In this document: positions 20,496 to 34,900 of the stretch, piece after piece | How positions within the stretch are numbered: position 1 is the stretch's first letter | Layout: each line of letters begins with the position of its first letter | Source: Rhizophagus clarus | Taxonomy: Eukaryota > Glomeromycota > Glomeromycetes > Glomerales > Glomeraceae | DNA: 64,000 bases | Direction of reading: 5' to 3' | Assembly (NCBI GenBank): GCA_015698045.1 | Contig: BLAL01000182.1 | Coordinates: 1,054,001 to 1,118,000, forward strand | Notes under the pieces: model-generated | What the model saw: the letters and a program-made list of their open reading frames with translations, nothing else | Databases searched by the model: none | Told to the model about the DNA's origin: nothing | Program-made: the position numbers and the translations under genes

Positions 20496-22117
20496 CTTTT
20501 GTATATTTGCAAAATAAGTAAAGGTAAAAGTTTTGATAAAAAATCATCATCCTATTTGAATAGCAAGCCAACTTTATAATATTTTAAGAATTTAAAGCTT
20601 TAATTCTAGAATTAAAAGTGAATTAATCTTTTTTAGTAAGAGGTTCCAGTATTTTTCCATCACATATCATTTAAACTATAGATATACTTTTTAACTTTAT
20701 TATTTACTTCAAATCATCTATCTAAAAATCATGATGTCTAATATAACCATATGGAGAGATATCATGGTATTAATGCTAAATCAAAAAGAAGTCCACTCTT
20801 ATGATGACCATATGACAATTTCTTTTAGTATCTATTCCAGTAATCACGACTCAAACAGCCACAGAATTCACCTTTTATGATCATGATATGAGCTCATATA
20901 TCAATCTCTTTATACCATAAACATAGTTTAAGGGAATCATTGCCTAAAACATGAACGTTAACAGAGGCACTCACATTTAAATAGAATTAGCACAGCACAA
21001 AAGTGGCAAGTTACTTTTATTTAATTTATAGGTTTTATTCAGTTGTCTTTATAGAAGAGTTTTGGATTTTTTATTTTAGAAATTTTTAGTTTAAATTATA
21101 TTTTATTTTTAATTAGTTATTTGATTTATTGTATATTTATATTTAGATAATTTGGTATAGGTTAGGAATTTTAATGTTTGCATCTATAACTTACATTTGT
21201 ATTGTATAAAATGTTCTTATTAATAAAGAATACACGTAAATATTAAAAAAAACTATATTTATTAACAAAATCATAAATATAATTTTCTGATATTAATTTA
21301 CAATGTAGTTTTGATATTTTTAAATATTGAAAATAATATTCTTGATCTTGATGCGATGTCGTTTCAACATCATGCTAATTTTGGTATATTGAATCGATTT
21401 GGTCAACATAATATAGTTTCGATATTGAGTAGGTATTCTAATATTTTGAAATGATAATTTAAGTTAATGGTTTGATATCTGGATAATGCAATGTAACAAT
21501 GTAATTTATGGATATTGTACGGTGTTGTATTTATATTGGTTCACTTCGTGACGTTAACTATTGTAAATACCACCGTGCAATATCTATATTATCGTACAGC
21601 TAATGCAGATTATGCTTTCTATCAACTATATACTGTAAAGTTTATCAAAAGTCTAAGTAATGATATTGATAAATAGTGAAATTTCGATCATTTTAATATT
21701 GTACACAAATAAACTATTACCGTTCATGAATAAGTTATTACCGTTCAATATTGTACAATAATAATAATATTAACAATTTATTAAAAATATAGGTTAAACG
21801 ACATCAGCATGATCCTAGAGAGCCGTGCGATAATTTCTAATATAAACTAATTTTTTAATGATATCATTATGATGCTCATAAAATATTTGAATTGTGACAT
21901 TGATTCATCAAATCGATATCTGATCAGCATATTTAAATTTAACTTAACTATGTCGATTCGATTTTCAATTATGATATCGTAGAGATATAGTGAAGATATA
22001 AACCGACATTTAATGTACTTTAACATATAGTTCATAGTATCATGTGACTTTTTACATTTTTTACTCGAGATAAATACAATAAAAAGCTAACTGTTACATT
22101 AATAGAAAGCAATGAAA
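20496..22117. other. Gene-poor region with a hairpin
   Basis: Apart from the inverted repeat at 21507-21588 I see no gene. A minus-strand stretch at about 20790-20990 has slightly protein-like, interrupted codons (VSASVNVHVLGNDSLK) that I cannot assign. Confidence 0.5.
21507..21588. repeat. Long imperfect inverted repeat (hairpin)
   Basis: Left arm TATGGATATTGTACGGTG and following bases pair with the right arm ending CACCGTGCAATATCTATA. The pairing continues inwards to the apex TCAC-TTC-GTGA, giving a near-continuous stem of about 35-40 bp. It could be a fold-back element or a structured RNA. Orientation is undecidable. Confidence 0.75.
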
Positions 22118-22189
22118 ATAATTAGCAATTTATAATTATTACATTAGTAGAAAATAATTAGTAATTTATAATTATTACATTGGTAGAAA
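22118..22189. repeat. Two tandem copies of a 36-bp unit
   Basis: ATAATTAG(C/T)AATTTATAAT plus TATTACATT(A/G)GTAGAAA is repeated head to tail, with further partial copies on both sides. It sits just downstream of the Crinkler gene stop codon. Confidence 0.8.
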
Positions 22190-22261
22190 ATTTTTTTGCA
22201 TTAGTAGAAAATCTATCCGTTACAATTACAATTATTTGTTAATATATTTAACGTTTAGTTT

Positions 22262-23930
22262 TTATGGTTTATCACCTACTGCGACGATTCTAATAGTGTG
22301 TGTGGTACCTTTGGGAAATTTAATACCGTTTTCCCATTCACTCGGAACATCAATGTGAGGAACTTTTGGGACGTATAATATTCCGACTAAATCGCAACTA
22401 TAATCGGCTATTTCGTCATCTTTATCGTTACTGTTCAACGCTTCAATAACGTATCCAAGTGCCGCAAGTCTAATCAATAGTTGTCGATAACCATGAAGTA
22501 GGTTCTTGGTCGTTAATTTTATTTCACCTATCTCGATTGAAACATTTTTCGTATCATGATAACTTGTTGGTTTTCCACGAATGTCCAATTCAAGAACTTC
22601 ATTGAATGGTGCCTAAAAAATTATATATAACAAACAAGAGTTAGTATATAACAATTTAAACTTATACTCTCAAAAGGATGTATATAAATACATGATTATT
22701 CTCAATAGCTATTTTTGGATCTATGATATACGAAGTAATCAGCATGACGCCCAAGAATTTTGTGTTTGCGAGAAATAGACGATTTTCTGACGAATTGGGA
22801 GAATCTAATTGGCAAAATTAAGTTAAACTTTGATTTACTATCAAACTAGTCCAAATAAACTTACTCTTTTCAAAAGCTTTCCAGTCATTAAGAGCTTGTT
22901 CCGCTCTGTCAGCGAGGGTATTGAGACTTTCAATAAAATTATTAATTCGTGGTAATGAACGAATATATTTTATTGATTCTTCAAGTGCCGTTTTCATATT
23001 TTTATTCTGTTCAAGAAGTGCAAAAAATTATGGTAAATAAGAACCATGTGCAAAAACCATCTCATAATAATTTATATTCACTTACATAAATATAATATGA
23101 AAGTCTGTTGGCACGGTATCCTTGAATATAAATCGGAGTGTCGTACTTCGATTTTTCATTGGCGAATTTTTTTCGCGGTAAAGAAAGTCGTATAAAACCA
23201 TTCAGATCCGATATTTCAAACTTCGAGGAGTAATGGGAACCGTTTGTTTTTGCAATTTCTAGACGAGCGGATGTTTCATAAACGTTTCCTACTTCAGATC
23301 TAATAAGATCAATTTTGGATTCAAGTTTCTCCAATGTACTCTTCAAATCTGCATATATAGTTTAATAAAAAAAAAGCAGTGGATATCAAAAATCAAGTCA
23401 GGATAGTTCACTCTCATTGACGAAAATACGACTCACTTACCGTCAACAGGTCGCTCTACGATAACACGAGTGCGTTTTTTGGGCGGGTTTGTCAATAAAA
23501 AAGCAGGAAAGAAAGCACAAGAATAGTCGGTAATGTGACACGGTGTGAGCGAGTATGAGTTTTTCTTACCAGTGGGAAGTTGTACGATAATATGTGCATG
23601 TTGTAGGTTCTTCTGGGTGATAAATTCATTGCTACACATCGAAAATGTTGGCAGTTCTACACCACCAAGTTCGTCTTCGATATTAACATTAATATTCGTA
23701 CATTTATTAATGATATCTAGTTTTTCTTTCTTATTAACATTGGCATCGGTTATGGGAAAATCGACGCTCCATAACTTGACTTCTTTAGCTGCAAAGTCAA
23801 GTTTCTGACTCGTTATGATAGCATCTTTAAGCAGCCCTATAGTCGGGAATTCACTAGTATCAAGAAGAAATTGAAAAAATTTTTTGAAAGGATCCTCGCC
23901 TAACACAAAACAATTTAGAATGTAAGACAT
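22262..23930 (-). CDS. Crinkler (CRN)-like effector protein
   Basis: Five exons (23930-23441, 23348-23086, 23006-22865, 22804-22692, 22612-22262) with canonical introns of 59-92 bp close in one frame of 452 aa. Residues 1-120 match the Crinkler N-terminal domain layout: MSYILNCFVLGEDPF at the start, LKDAI, then VKLWSVDFPI in the position of the family's LFLAK-type segment, DELGG, and HAHIIVQLP at the end. A linker (PPKKRTRVIVERP) includes a basic patch. The middle is a helical region (about 165-300). The C-terminal domain (337-452) has LELDIRG ... IEIGEIK, a plausible D-x(n)-E-x-K pattern as in restriction-endonuclease-like folds used by many CRNs. No secretion signal is visible, as is usual for fungal CRNs. 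Likely role: host-directed or intracellular effector or nuclease (inference). Confidence 0.82.
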
Positions 23931-24302
23931 GATTTATTCATAAAATTTCGTACTGCAAAAGAAAAAAAAATGGGGGTATATATATATTTATCCCACAGAT
24001 GATATTGATATTCCAAAAAGATGGATTAAAAAGTTTATCAAATGGGAATAAAAGTCTATTTTTATCTATTTTTATTAATGAATAGTATATTTGATGATCC
24101 ATAATTACGCAATTTTTCCGGTCAAAATATTACATAAAGATATAGTTGATCAGCCTTAAATTTGATTGGGACAACCTATTTTGATCAGTCGTCAGTGTCG
24201 GATTATACCCATGTTTTTATATTTCATTTTTTTCTTATTTTTATTAAAAAAAAAAAATAATATTTTTAGATATCATAATTGGATAATAATATTGCTAATA
24301 TT
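23931..24302 (-). promoter_or_regulatory. Upstream region of the Crinkler gene
   Basis: AT-rich with several TGATCA/GATCA motifs and a TATATATATTTAT tract (about 23976-23991), about 50 bp upstream of the start codon, that could act as a TATA element. No other feature. Confidence 0.35.
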
Positions 24303-24575
24303 AGGCCTGTTCAGAATTGCTTTTTTGATTAGGTTACATTAATCTCGTGATCAAAGTTCAATTTTGAGTTGTTTGATTGATTGATCGTGATACCTACCAA
24401 TAAGTAGTTGCTTTTGTTGTTTTGTTTATTTTTGTCACTATTTTTTGTCTACTCGACCAAAACGACCTACGTTTTTTTTTGATCGGTTTATTGATCATTC
24501 TACCAAAAAATTTATTTGTCATAATTTTTAGTGTAACCGATCAAAAATTACAATCAATCAATTATGAACTGGCCT
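24303..24575. mobile_element. MITE-like element with imperfect TIRs
   Basis: Left end AGGCCTGTTCAGAATTG...TTTTTGATTAGGTTAC and the reverse complement of the right end AGGCCAGTTCATAATTG...TTTTTGATCGGTTAC are clearly related over about 40 bp, with a short insertion. The 273-bp body is non-coding. ATT flanks both ends (24300-24302 and 24576-24578), a possible 3-bp target-site duplication. The superfamily is uncertain (Harbinger- or hAT-like termini). The 69-codon frame at 24422-24631 overlaps its border and is discarded. Confidence 0.65.
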
Positions 24576-24709
24576 ATTGTTATTTTTTATCATGGATCAT
24601 CGTTCACATGTTATATTGGGAGTTGGAATAACGGGTTTTTTTTTCCCGAAATTACCTTAATTTTTTAAAAAAATAAATAAATAAACGAAAAGAAACTCAC
24701 AATTTACAC

Positions 24710-25427
24710 TTAGTTCATAGCCTGATAACCTTTTCGTCTATTCTCACGATATCGGTAATAGATATGAAACAGAATAGCACTAATAATAATACCCAGTACA
24801 AATCCGAATCCGATTGATCCAGCAATAATTGGAAATTTTGTTTGATTTTCTAACAAATGAATATCTAATTGAGCAAGAGTCATATGGCAAATGACTCTAT
24901 TAAGACCTTCGCCTACAATGAAATCGATATTCTCATTTGCTCTTATAGGAATCCCACTATCCGTTGTTTTAAACGATTTTGAATCTTCGGGACCGTTTAG
25001 GTCTATTTCCCAAAGCGTCGTTACGTTATTATATATTATGTAAACTCCCGAATGTCGTGCACAAGATTCAATAGATGTAAAAATTACGTCTAGGACATAA
25101 TTTCCATCCTTTGGTGCAGTGAATCTCACCACAGAGAAACTACCATTGCTGCCGTCTGGATGCATGGCCACACCGTTAGTTTGTATAAGAATCTAAGGAA
25201 ACATTCGTTGGCTTTGTGTTATAATAAACACCCAGCGGGTGAGAACCCCAACTGGAATCGCTCCCAAACCAGGCGACTATTTCATGTTTATTCGGTTCCA
25301 GATCTATATGTGTAAATAAACTGAACACTCCGATTACGTGATAACCGTGAGGCTTTGAGCCATAAGACCACACTGAAGAAGGATTATGTATAAGAGAAAA
25401 GTCAGAACTTAATGACCATTTCGGCAT
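24710..25427 (-). pseudogene. Single-pass membrane protein with bacterial-like extracellular domain; frameshifted
   Basis: Two adjacent frames, 25427-25176 and about 25183-24710, form one protein if a 1-bp shift near 25176-25183 is allowed. The N-terminus (SLSSDFSLIHNPSSVWSYG) and the segment GVAMHPDGSNGSFSVVRFTAP resemble a beta-sandwich domain I know from secreted bacterial proteins (VAMHPGPNGEYSVVRWTAP type). A hydrophobic helix (FPIIAGSIGFGFVLGIIISA) and a basic tail (YYRYRENRRKG) follow. This suggests a cell-surface protein with a short cytosolic tail, but no N-terminal signal peptide is visible. The shift is not in a homopolymer, so it is either a real lesion or an assembly error. There is no plausible intron at the junction. 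Confidence 0.6.
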
Positions 25428-26017
25428 TTTTTCTAATGGTTATGAATTTATTGTTTCTAAAACTTCAATTACTTCAGTGAATATTTATAGTTAAATAATA
25501 ATCCCGTTCTTAAGAACATAATTTAGTGAAACAATAGAAACATTCCCCAAGGAAACTATCTCGCAATACTATTTTTTTTTTTTTTTTTTGTGGTGAAAAA
25601 TGAGAATGTATTTATAAAATTTATCATCACAGTTTAATAAAAGTTCAATACAAAAATTCTGATGACAAGTAAATTTATCATGAGTTGCATTATATATAAT
25701 AGTCTGGTTGTTTGTTTCTGAGGCTCAATTTATAGATTAAAGCAAAAATTAAAAGATATCCATTTTTTTTATTAGTTAACGTATTAATTACGTGTAGTGG
25801 ACCATCATCTATATTAAAAGTAATGTCTTCCCAACCAGAAATAACGAAAAAAATTTGGGTAAAAAATAATATATCGCGTGGTTTTTTTCGCTAATCATAA
25901 ATATTGTGACTTTATGTTAAAGATGAATTCAGAACCAGTCGACATCCATAATAAAATTAATAAAAGAAATGCACTGATGATTGTTATTTCTTAAATAATA
26001 GAAAACAATATGAAACT
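25428..26017. other. Intergenic spacer
   Basis: Upstream of the membrane-protein gene and downstream of GILT. A T-run of about 19 lies at 25572-25590. No coding potential. Confidence 0.6.
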
Positions 26018-26844
26018 TTAATAATAATTTATTCCATTTTGTTTGTAAGCATTTTCAATAGACTTTACAAAATCCTTAACAGAATATCCTTCGGGACAGT
26101 CATACCATTCTCCTCCATCTCTAATACATCTCTTATGTCCATTGATAAAAATCGTGCAACTCGTTTTTGCTTGGTATGCTTTTGACTTTTGAACACTTTT
26201 AATAAATAAATTTAAACCAGTATCAGAATTTACACATTTATCTACTGGGTCATAATCCTGTCCAACTTCTTCTGAACACTGTTTAGCCCATTTATGTGAA
26301 CCAATGCGATCATATGAGCGATGAATGCATAAGAGATAATTGAAAAAAGTTAATTGGTTCGAATTAACTTCTTGGAAGCAAAGTTCTTGTATGTTTCCTA
26401 GAAAAAAATAATAGCATTCTTAGTGATAGAAGATAAGATAATAAAAGAAAATTTGTTGTATACCAATGCATTCTATATCTCCATGTTTACATGTAGCACC
26501 GTATGTAGCAGAAGAATTTAGCGTAGCAATGTAACTGGTTGTAAAACTTGAAATGTCGTTTACTTCTTCAACTGTTTATTTCCGCAATAATGAAAATCCA
26601 TTTAAAATATAAATAATTTAAATTATTTGATTGATAACATGTTTTACATACCAACGTCTGCCATAACTGCTTCACACGCGACGGCATCTGGACAACGGCT
26701 CATTACAAATAACTCCACGGGAATCTTTTCCCTTATATGATCATTTGGGTTTTCCGCCGGAACAATCAAAAGTCTTCCTAAAACAAAAAGAAAATATATA
26801 AAAATAAAAAATAATAAACTGGAACGACAAATATGCCTTTCCAT
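26018..26844 (-). CDS. GILT-family thiol reductase
   Basis: Three exons (26844-26652, 26571-26464, 26397-26018) give 226 aa. An N-terminal hydrophobic segment (SLLFFIFIYFLFVLGRLL) acts as signal peptide or anchor. The thioredoxin-like start VELFVMSRCPDAVACE holds the reactive cysteines as C-x5-C, the spacing I recall for fungal homologues, rather than the C-x2-C of animal enzymes. The diagnostic GILT signature C-x-H-G-x2-E-C-x2-N-x4-C is complete (CKHGDIECIGNIQELC). Further cysteines follow (CVNSDTG, TSCTIFINGHKRC). Likely role: disulfide reduction of proteins in the vacuole or secretory pathway. It shares a 209-bp divergent promoter with mcm7. Confidence 0.9.
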
Positions 26845-27053
26845 TGTTTTATCATAAAATACAATAGAGAGTGCCTTCTTGTGGCTGTAAATCTTGTACC
26901 AAGTAAAAACGCAATAATTTTAAACGATCTGCAACCACGAGATCGATATCCTAAATAATCACATTATTCGTTGGCAATATTTGAGCGGTCGAGTTTCTGA
27001 ACAAAATAGATTTTAGACGTTTAAACAATTAGTTTCTTTTTAAAAAAGAAGTT
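26845..27053. promoter_or_regulatory. Divergent promoter GILT / mcm7
   Basis: Only 209 bp separate the two start codons, so both promoters must lie here. No ACGCGT occurs in this stretch. The two copies near mcm7 are inside its first intron. Confidence 0.6.
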
Positions 27054-29839
<2,786 letters not shown>

Positions 29840-30105
29840 ATTTATATAGATGACAAGATTTAGTGTCAAAAAAAAAAAAAAAAAAAATGTCAATCTATTT
29901 GTTTTGTTTTAAAATATGAATTATACAATAATAAACAATTATCTAGATCGACAATAAACTTGAATTTATAAAGTTTTACACACTTGATGAGTAAGCTTTC
30001 TTACTTATGATTGTAATAATAACAAATCTAATATGAAATTTGTGTGTCACTATAATTGCTTTAAGAATTACACGACTTTTCAAAGGATAAAAAGTATTTT
30101 ATACT

Positions 30106-30605
30106 TTATTTGAGATCTTCATCGTCGAAATCATCAGGAAAGTCTGTTTGAATTACAAAATAATTAAATTCAATAAAGAAAGATTACTTTAATTCAAAAT
30201 TTTGTTTATTACCGTTGAAAAAATCTTGATCCACCGTTTTTTCTCCTTGTTGATTCTGACGATGATGAGCGCCACCTTTATGATGTGGGTGCGTAGGACT
30301 TGGAAAGAAGCTTTCATCATAACCTCCATGATGACCATGATGACTACTTCCTTCTCTCATATAACTTGACTGAGGATGATAGGAAGGACCGGCTGTCCCA
30401 TCTAGTTGACCATCATCGTATTCATCCATTGCCATAGGATCAAAGTAATCATCTATTTAAACCATAACAAATTTTTGAATAAGTAATTAGTTAAAACACA
30501 ACACGTCGTCGTTTATTTGTTCAAAAAAAAGTAGTCGAAATACAATAAGGACAGCGATTAAAAACTTTTAATTAACTTACCGTCACCTTCTGGCATTTGA
30601 GACAT
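30106..30605 (-). CDS. Small His/Gly-rich acidic protein, unknown
   Basis: Three exons (30605-30581, 30452-30213, 30143-30106) make a 100-aa protein beginning MSQMPEGDDDYFDPMAM. It has a central His/Gly/Ser-rich part (SHHGHHGGYDESFF, HPHHKGGAHHRQ) and an acidic end (DFPDDFDDEDLK). The two introns have canonical ends and keep the frame. The frame stays open upstream of the ATG with a basic stretch (KRKRISKNIESDN), so an additional 5' exon is possible and the true start may lie further up. I do not recognise the family. The composition suggests an intrinsically disordered, possibly nuclear or metal-binding, protein. Confidence 0.6.
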
Positions 30606-31074
30606 ATTGTCGCTTTCAATATTCTTAGAAATACGCTTTCTTTTACCTATCGTGAATATTGTGACTAGTTTCTAATTTTGTTTAAGTTTCAAAAGTAAAG
30701 CCTAAAAGGTTTTTTACTTAATCATATATTTATCGTGTGATCAACTTATCAACTTATGTATAATACGGGCCAACATATTTAAGATTATAGATGTTTGATA
30801 TGACGTAACCGGTATCACCTAAAGGAAGAATCGCTTTTTCTCTAAATTTTCTTGTTCGATCGATGAAACAAATTTATAATAGTTTTTATTATTCAATCAG
30901 TTATAAAATCTTAACACTTAGTTTCGAATATAATTGATAAACTTAACAAAAGCTCAATAAAATCAGTTTAACTACATTTTTAGATACATCTAACTGTAAT
31001 TATTATTTCAATTGAAAGAATAAACGGAAAGTTGAGCCCAATCATTATTTTCCAGGGTCGCATGCGAAACCAAT
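30606..31074. other. Spacer with possible 5' exon of the preceding gene
   Basis: Immediately upstream of 30605 (to about 30650) the minus strand codes for a basic peptide in frame. The rest is AT-rich and featureless. Confidence 0.4.
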
Positions 31075-31521
31075 TCACGGATGATTCAGCTTAGTTTTTT
31101 TTTCAGCTAAATTTTCAATGTCATTTATGTTATTATCCATCTCTTCCGATCTTACTTTACTCTTTCCATTATCCTTTATTTCGTTTCTCAATACATATAA
31201 TTGACCAAGTTGTTGTTCACTGAATTTCTCTAAAATATTCGAATCAAATTTCTTTCCATAAATTTTATTTGCAGGCTGCAATTTTGCAGTATTTACTTGA
31301 ATTTTTAATTTATCCAAATAAAATTGCCACTGATCAATAAATCCCACAATTTGAATTGGATTTGTTACATCTTTATGACGTCTAAATTCAGCTTTAACAT
31401 AATCATCGCCAAGTGAACGTAATGAAGGTGGTAATAAACGATGGATGCGTAAAATTTGACGGTAGAGAATTAAAGGTGGAAGAAAGTTTTTTGTTTGAGA
31501 TATTAAAGTCTTTGATGCCAT
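31075..31521 (-). CDS. sdh7: Succinate dehydrogenase assembly factor 3 (Sdh7/SDHAF3, LYR protein)
   Basis: Single exon, 148 aa. The N-terminus includes LPPLILYRQILRIHRLLPPSL with the LYR motif (LYRQILR), then SLGDDYVKAEFRRHKDV and FIDQWQFYLDKL, the conserved core of the ACN9/SDHAF3 family. LYR proteins act in the mitochondrial matrix. This one chaperones the iron-sulfur subunit of complex II and protects it from oxidants. The Lys/Asn-rich C-terminal extension (about residues 100-148) is variable. The start is supported by homology to the short amphipathic N-terminus. It is divergent from nup82. Confidence 0.92.
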   Translation of the reverse strand: MASKTLISQTKNFLPPLILYRQILRIHRLLPPSLRSLGDDYVKAEFRRHKDVTNPIQIVGFIDQWQFYLDKLKIQVNTAKLQPANKIYGKKFDSNILEKFSEQQLGQLYVLRNEIKDNGKSKVRSEEMDNNINDIENLAEKKTKLNHP

Positions 31522-31943
31522 TTAATTAAAAATTAAGTAAATTTTCGGAAGGAGTTTAGCTATTTATATTAGTACACCGCAGTAAAGTTTACTACCAAAT
31601 TCAGGTATGGTCCGTGCTTTTATGTGAGGTAATTTCATTCTCTTTCGTGTCAATTCGATTAAGTACGTGAAGCTCTCGCGTCTTCTGCGTTTCTTGTTGT
31701 ATCTATCTCTTAATTTCTCATTAGTTTTTATATAAACACAAAAAATAATTTTTATTAAATATATTTGAATTTGTTTCTGACACTAAATTTTGAAGTTAAT
31801 AAAAGAATTTACTTAAAACCACTTTTGGAATTTCTGCTGTCACTGTTTATGCTTTTATTTTTATGTATATAGACTGAATCATTGAGCACTAAAAAATAAA
31901 TCCCTATCATTCTTTATTAGTTAACCTTTAGAATTGTAAAATA
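31522..31943. promoter_or_regulatory. Divergent promoter sdh7 / nup82
   Basis: 422 bp between start codons. It contains a G+C-richer patch at about 31640-31700 (TGAAGCTCTCGCGTCTTCTGCG) and otherwise AT-rich DNA. Confidence 0.5.
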
Positions 31944-34900
31944 ATGAACAGTGATTTTGAAGACTCAAGAATTACAACAACTTGGTTGGAATCTCTTCCT
32001 TATCATCCAATTTTTAATTCTGAGAGATTAGGAAAAACAACTGAAGATTGTAAGATATTTCATTTTGATTGTTCTAGTTGAATGACTTTATGTAAAATAA
32101 TAACGTATTTCCAATTCCGTATTTAAATAATCAGTCCAAGGATTAAAGTTTTACGGTCAACCACGAACAAAACCATCATGTATATCAGCTACGGGTAGCA
32201 AACTTCTTATCGTGGCAATAGATTCAGAAATCAGAATCCTGAATTTGATGGAATTCAAGCTTGCATGGCGGGAAGCATATGATCTTGATCAATTGGACAC
32301 ACTTGGATTTGATGAATATTTACCGGAATGGATGACAAACGTTAAATATATCACACTTCATACACCACAAATAAAATATTCCATCCGTTCGCTTGTTGTC
32401 AATTTTAAAGAAAAAGGAACATTACTTGCAGTTGTTGGTGACTATGAAGTTTCTGTGTTAATTATACCGAAATCTGTATATTCAGAAATAAGCGGCGAGA
32501 AAGTTACTTGCAAGTTAAGATAATTTTTATTTTAATTTTATTATTATTATTTTTTTGTTGATGTCGATTCATCGTGATTTTAATTTTCGATAGTGTCTAT
32601 AACGTCGGACCATATCATCATATTCCAGGGTCAAGTCCCATAGCAAAGGTTCTATGGCACCCCATGAGCGAATCAGGTTCACATTTAATGGTTCTTACGG
32701 AAGATATGCTGTTAAGGTTCTATACAATTGAAGTTTTTAGCACCTTCAACTCATTTTCATTGGTTAATAATATTCGTTCTCAATTTAGGATGTATAATAT
32801 AGTTGATGATAAAAGTGAACCAGAACAAACATTTAATTGCGCACAAACTTCAAATGAAAATCATCGAAAAAAAGGGAAAGCGGTATCCTTCTGTTTTGGG
32901 CAATCTTCTGAAGCTTGGGGAAATTTTGTAATATATATCTTAACAAATTTGGGAGAAATATACGCTATGTGTCCAGTCGTACCAGATAAATGGTAGGAGG
33001 TTAATTATAAAATGACTTCTTTGAATTTCCTTTAATACATTTTTTTTTACTAGTGTTTGTGAAAAAATTTTCCTCGAAATGCTCTCGAGTTACATTAAAC
33101 GTAAATATGAACGTGGTGAAAAGATAGTCGAAATTAATCCCAACAACCGAGAAGATTATTTAGATGTATTAGAACAATATCGGTTACAATTCAATTGGAT
33201 CAAAAGAGTGTTTATGGATTTGGACAATAATTCTGATATAGCTGTATTCAGTCCTCCACCATTCAAACAATATCAGGTTGAAGTTCAAGGTCCATTCAAT
33301 ATTCATCCAGAGCCTTTAACATTGTCTGATCATTCGTATGAAGCAAGTGATATATTGATGTTAGGAACGGAGCCTCTTAATGTTTTGGTAGTAGCCTTCA
33401 ATAATGGTAGAGTAGATATTTGTATTGAGACTGAAAAAATTGAGGCAATGTGGCAAATTCCGACCATTGTAAGTGATTTTATACCGATGTTAGAGTTTGA
33501 TAAGAAATAGTAAAGTTTGATGCATTATAATTTTTGACAGGTTCCTGGAGAATATACAGCCCATGATTTAATACTTTATGAATGTATTGACCTTGGTTAT
33601 ATTAAAGACTACGTTGTGCCCTCTTCAGGCTATGAACCACAATTAACAACTTCAATAAATCGTCCATGTCTTGTACCAGATCCTTATTATCGAGATATAT
33701 TTTATATATACCATTTTGCAGGTGCGCATGGAATCAATATAAAAGGATGGTTAGATGAACTGGGAAAAGTTATAAACCAGGCAACTTGCAAGGATTCTTT
33801 GGATGAATCTATTTATGAATCTTTCTTTTCAAAAAATCTAAAATCTCAAATAAATTGGATTGCCTGTACACAGCCTAGGTAAACTTTCAAATAGATATTT
33901 TTTGATTATTACTATAATTATGATACTAATTCGTTCTTTTATTTAGTGATCCAGACCCCTTAATCGGACTTACAATAATGGAAGACATACAATTATGCTA
34001 TTCAGCTTTCATGCTTTCATCAACGTACGGGCTCGTTTTCCATGAATTATCCGCCCGTAAACCTTTAAAAACATATGATATTGTTCTTATTAATGAAGAA
34101 TTAAGCCCAAAAAAAACTTTTGATCTTCCAAAAATTAACCCAATTCCAGAGACTTTGACCAAGTTTTTAGATAATCAGGGTCTCTCACATCAACCAAAAA
34201 TGGTACCACCACGTAATCAACAAAATAATCGAGGAAACGAAATAGATATAGAGTTCTTTCATACCGTAATGGGAAATTTCCAAAAAGATGTTTATGAAAT
34301 TAAGGAAGCTGCTATGGCTCTTCAAAAGAGGTAAAGCGATTTAATTACTTAAAAAGTTGTTCATTTAACATTTTAGATTTAAATAATGACAATATTTGAT
34401 GTCGAATAATAGGTTCGATTTTCAAACTAAAGAATTACATCGTCAAATTATAGAAATCGCGGATTTACGCAGAAATATTGAAAGTTATTCTGAAGACAAA
34501 ATACAACAATTGAGTGAACGTTTGAGTAGTTTGAAAAATAGACAAATGTACCTTGATAATAAGGCCGATAGATTTATTCAAAGAATAATGAATAAGGGAG
34601 AATCAATTGTTAGTGAATTTGAGAAACAGTATTATGATTCGTTGGAAGAAATAACAAAAGCAATTAAAGGCGAAGACGGCCTAAAAAACAAAATGATTAT
34701 GGTATTTCTTTCTGAAAAATTTATTTATATTTTAGGAATATTTATTTAATATTACTTCCGTTTTACTTTCGTAGCTTCAGAGTCGGCACAAATATTTACA
34801 AGAAGATTATAAGCTTTTGAAATCTGAACCAGAAAAAGATTCGTTAGGACAACTAATTATTCTTAGTGGAAGTCAATTAAGTAAAGTTGTAAACGCGTTG

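Noticed and set aside
23545..23808. Plus-strand frame inside the Crinkler gene
   Set aside because: Antisense shadow of exon 1, whose splice-consistent frame matches a known family.
24422..24631. 69-codon frame overlapping the MITE
   Set aside because: Crosses the MITE boundary and has no protein-like features.
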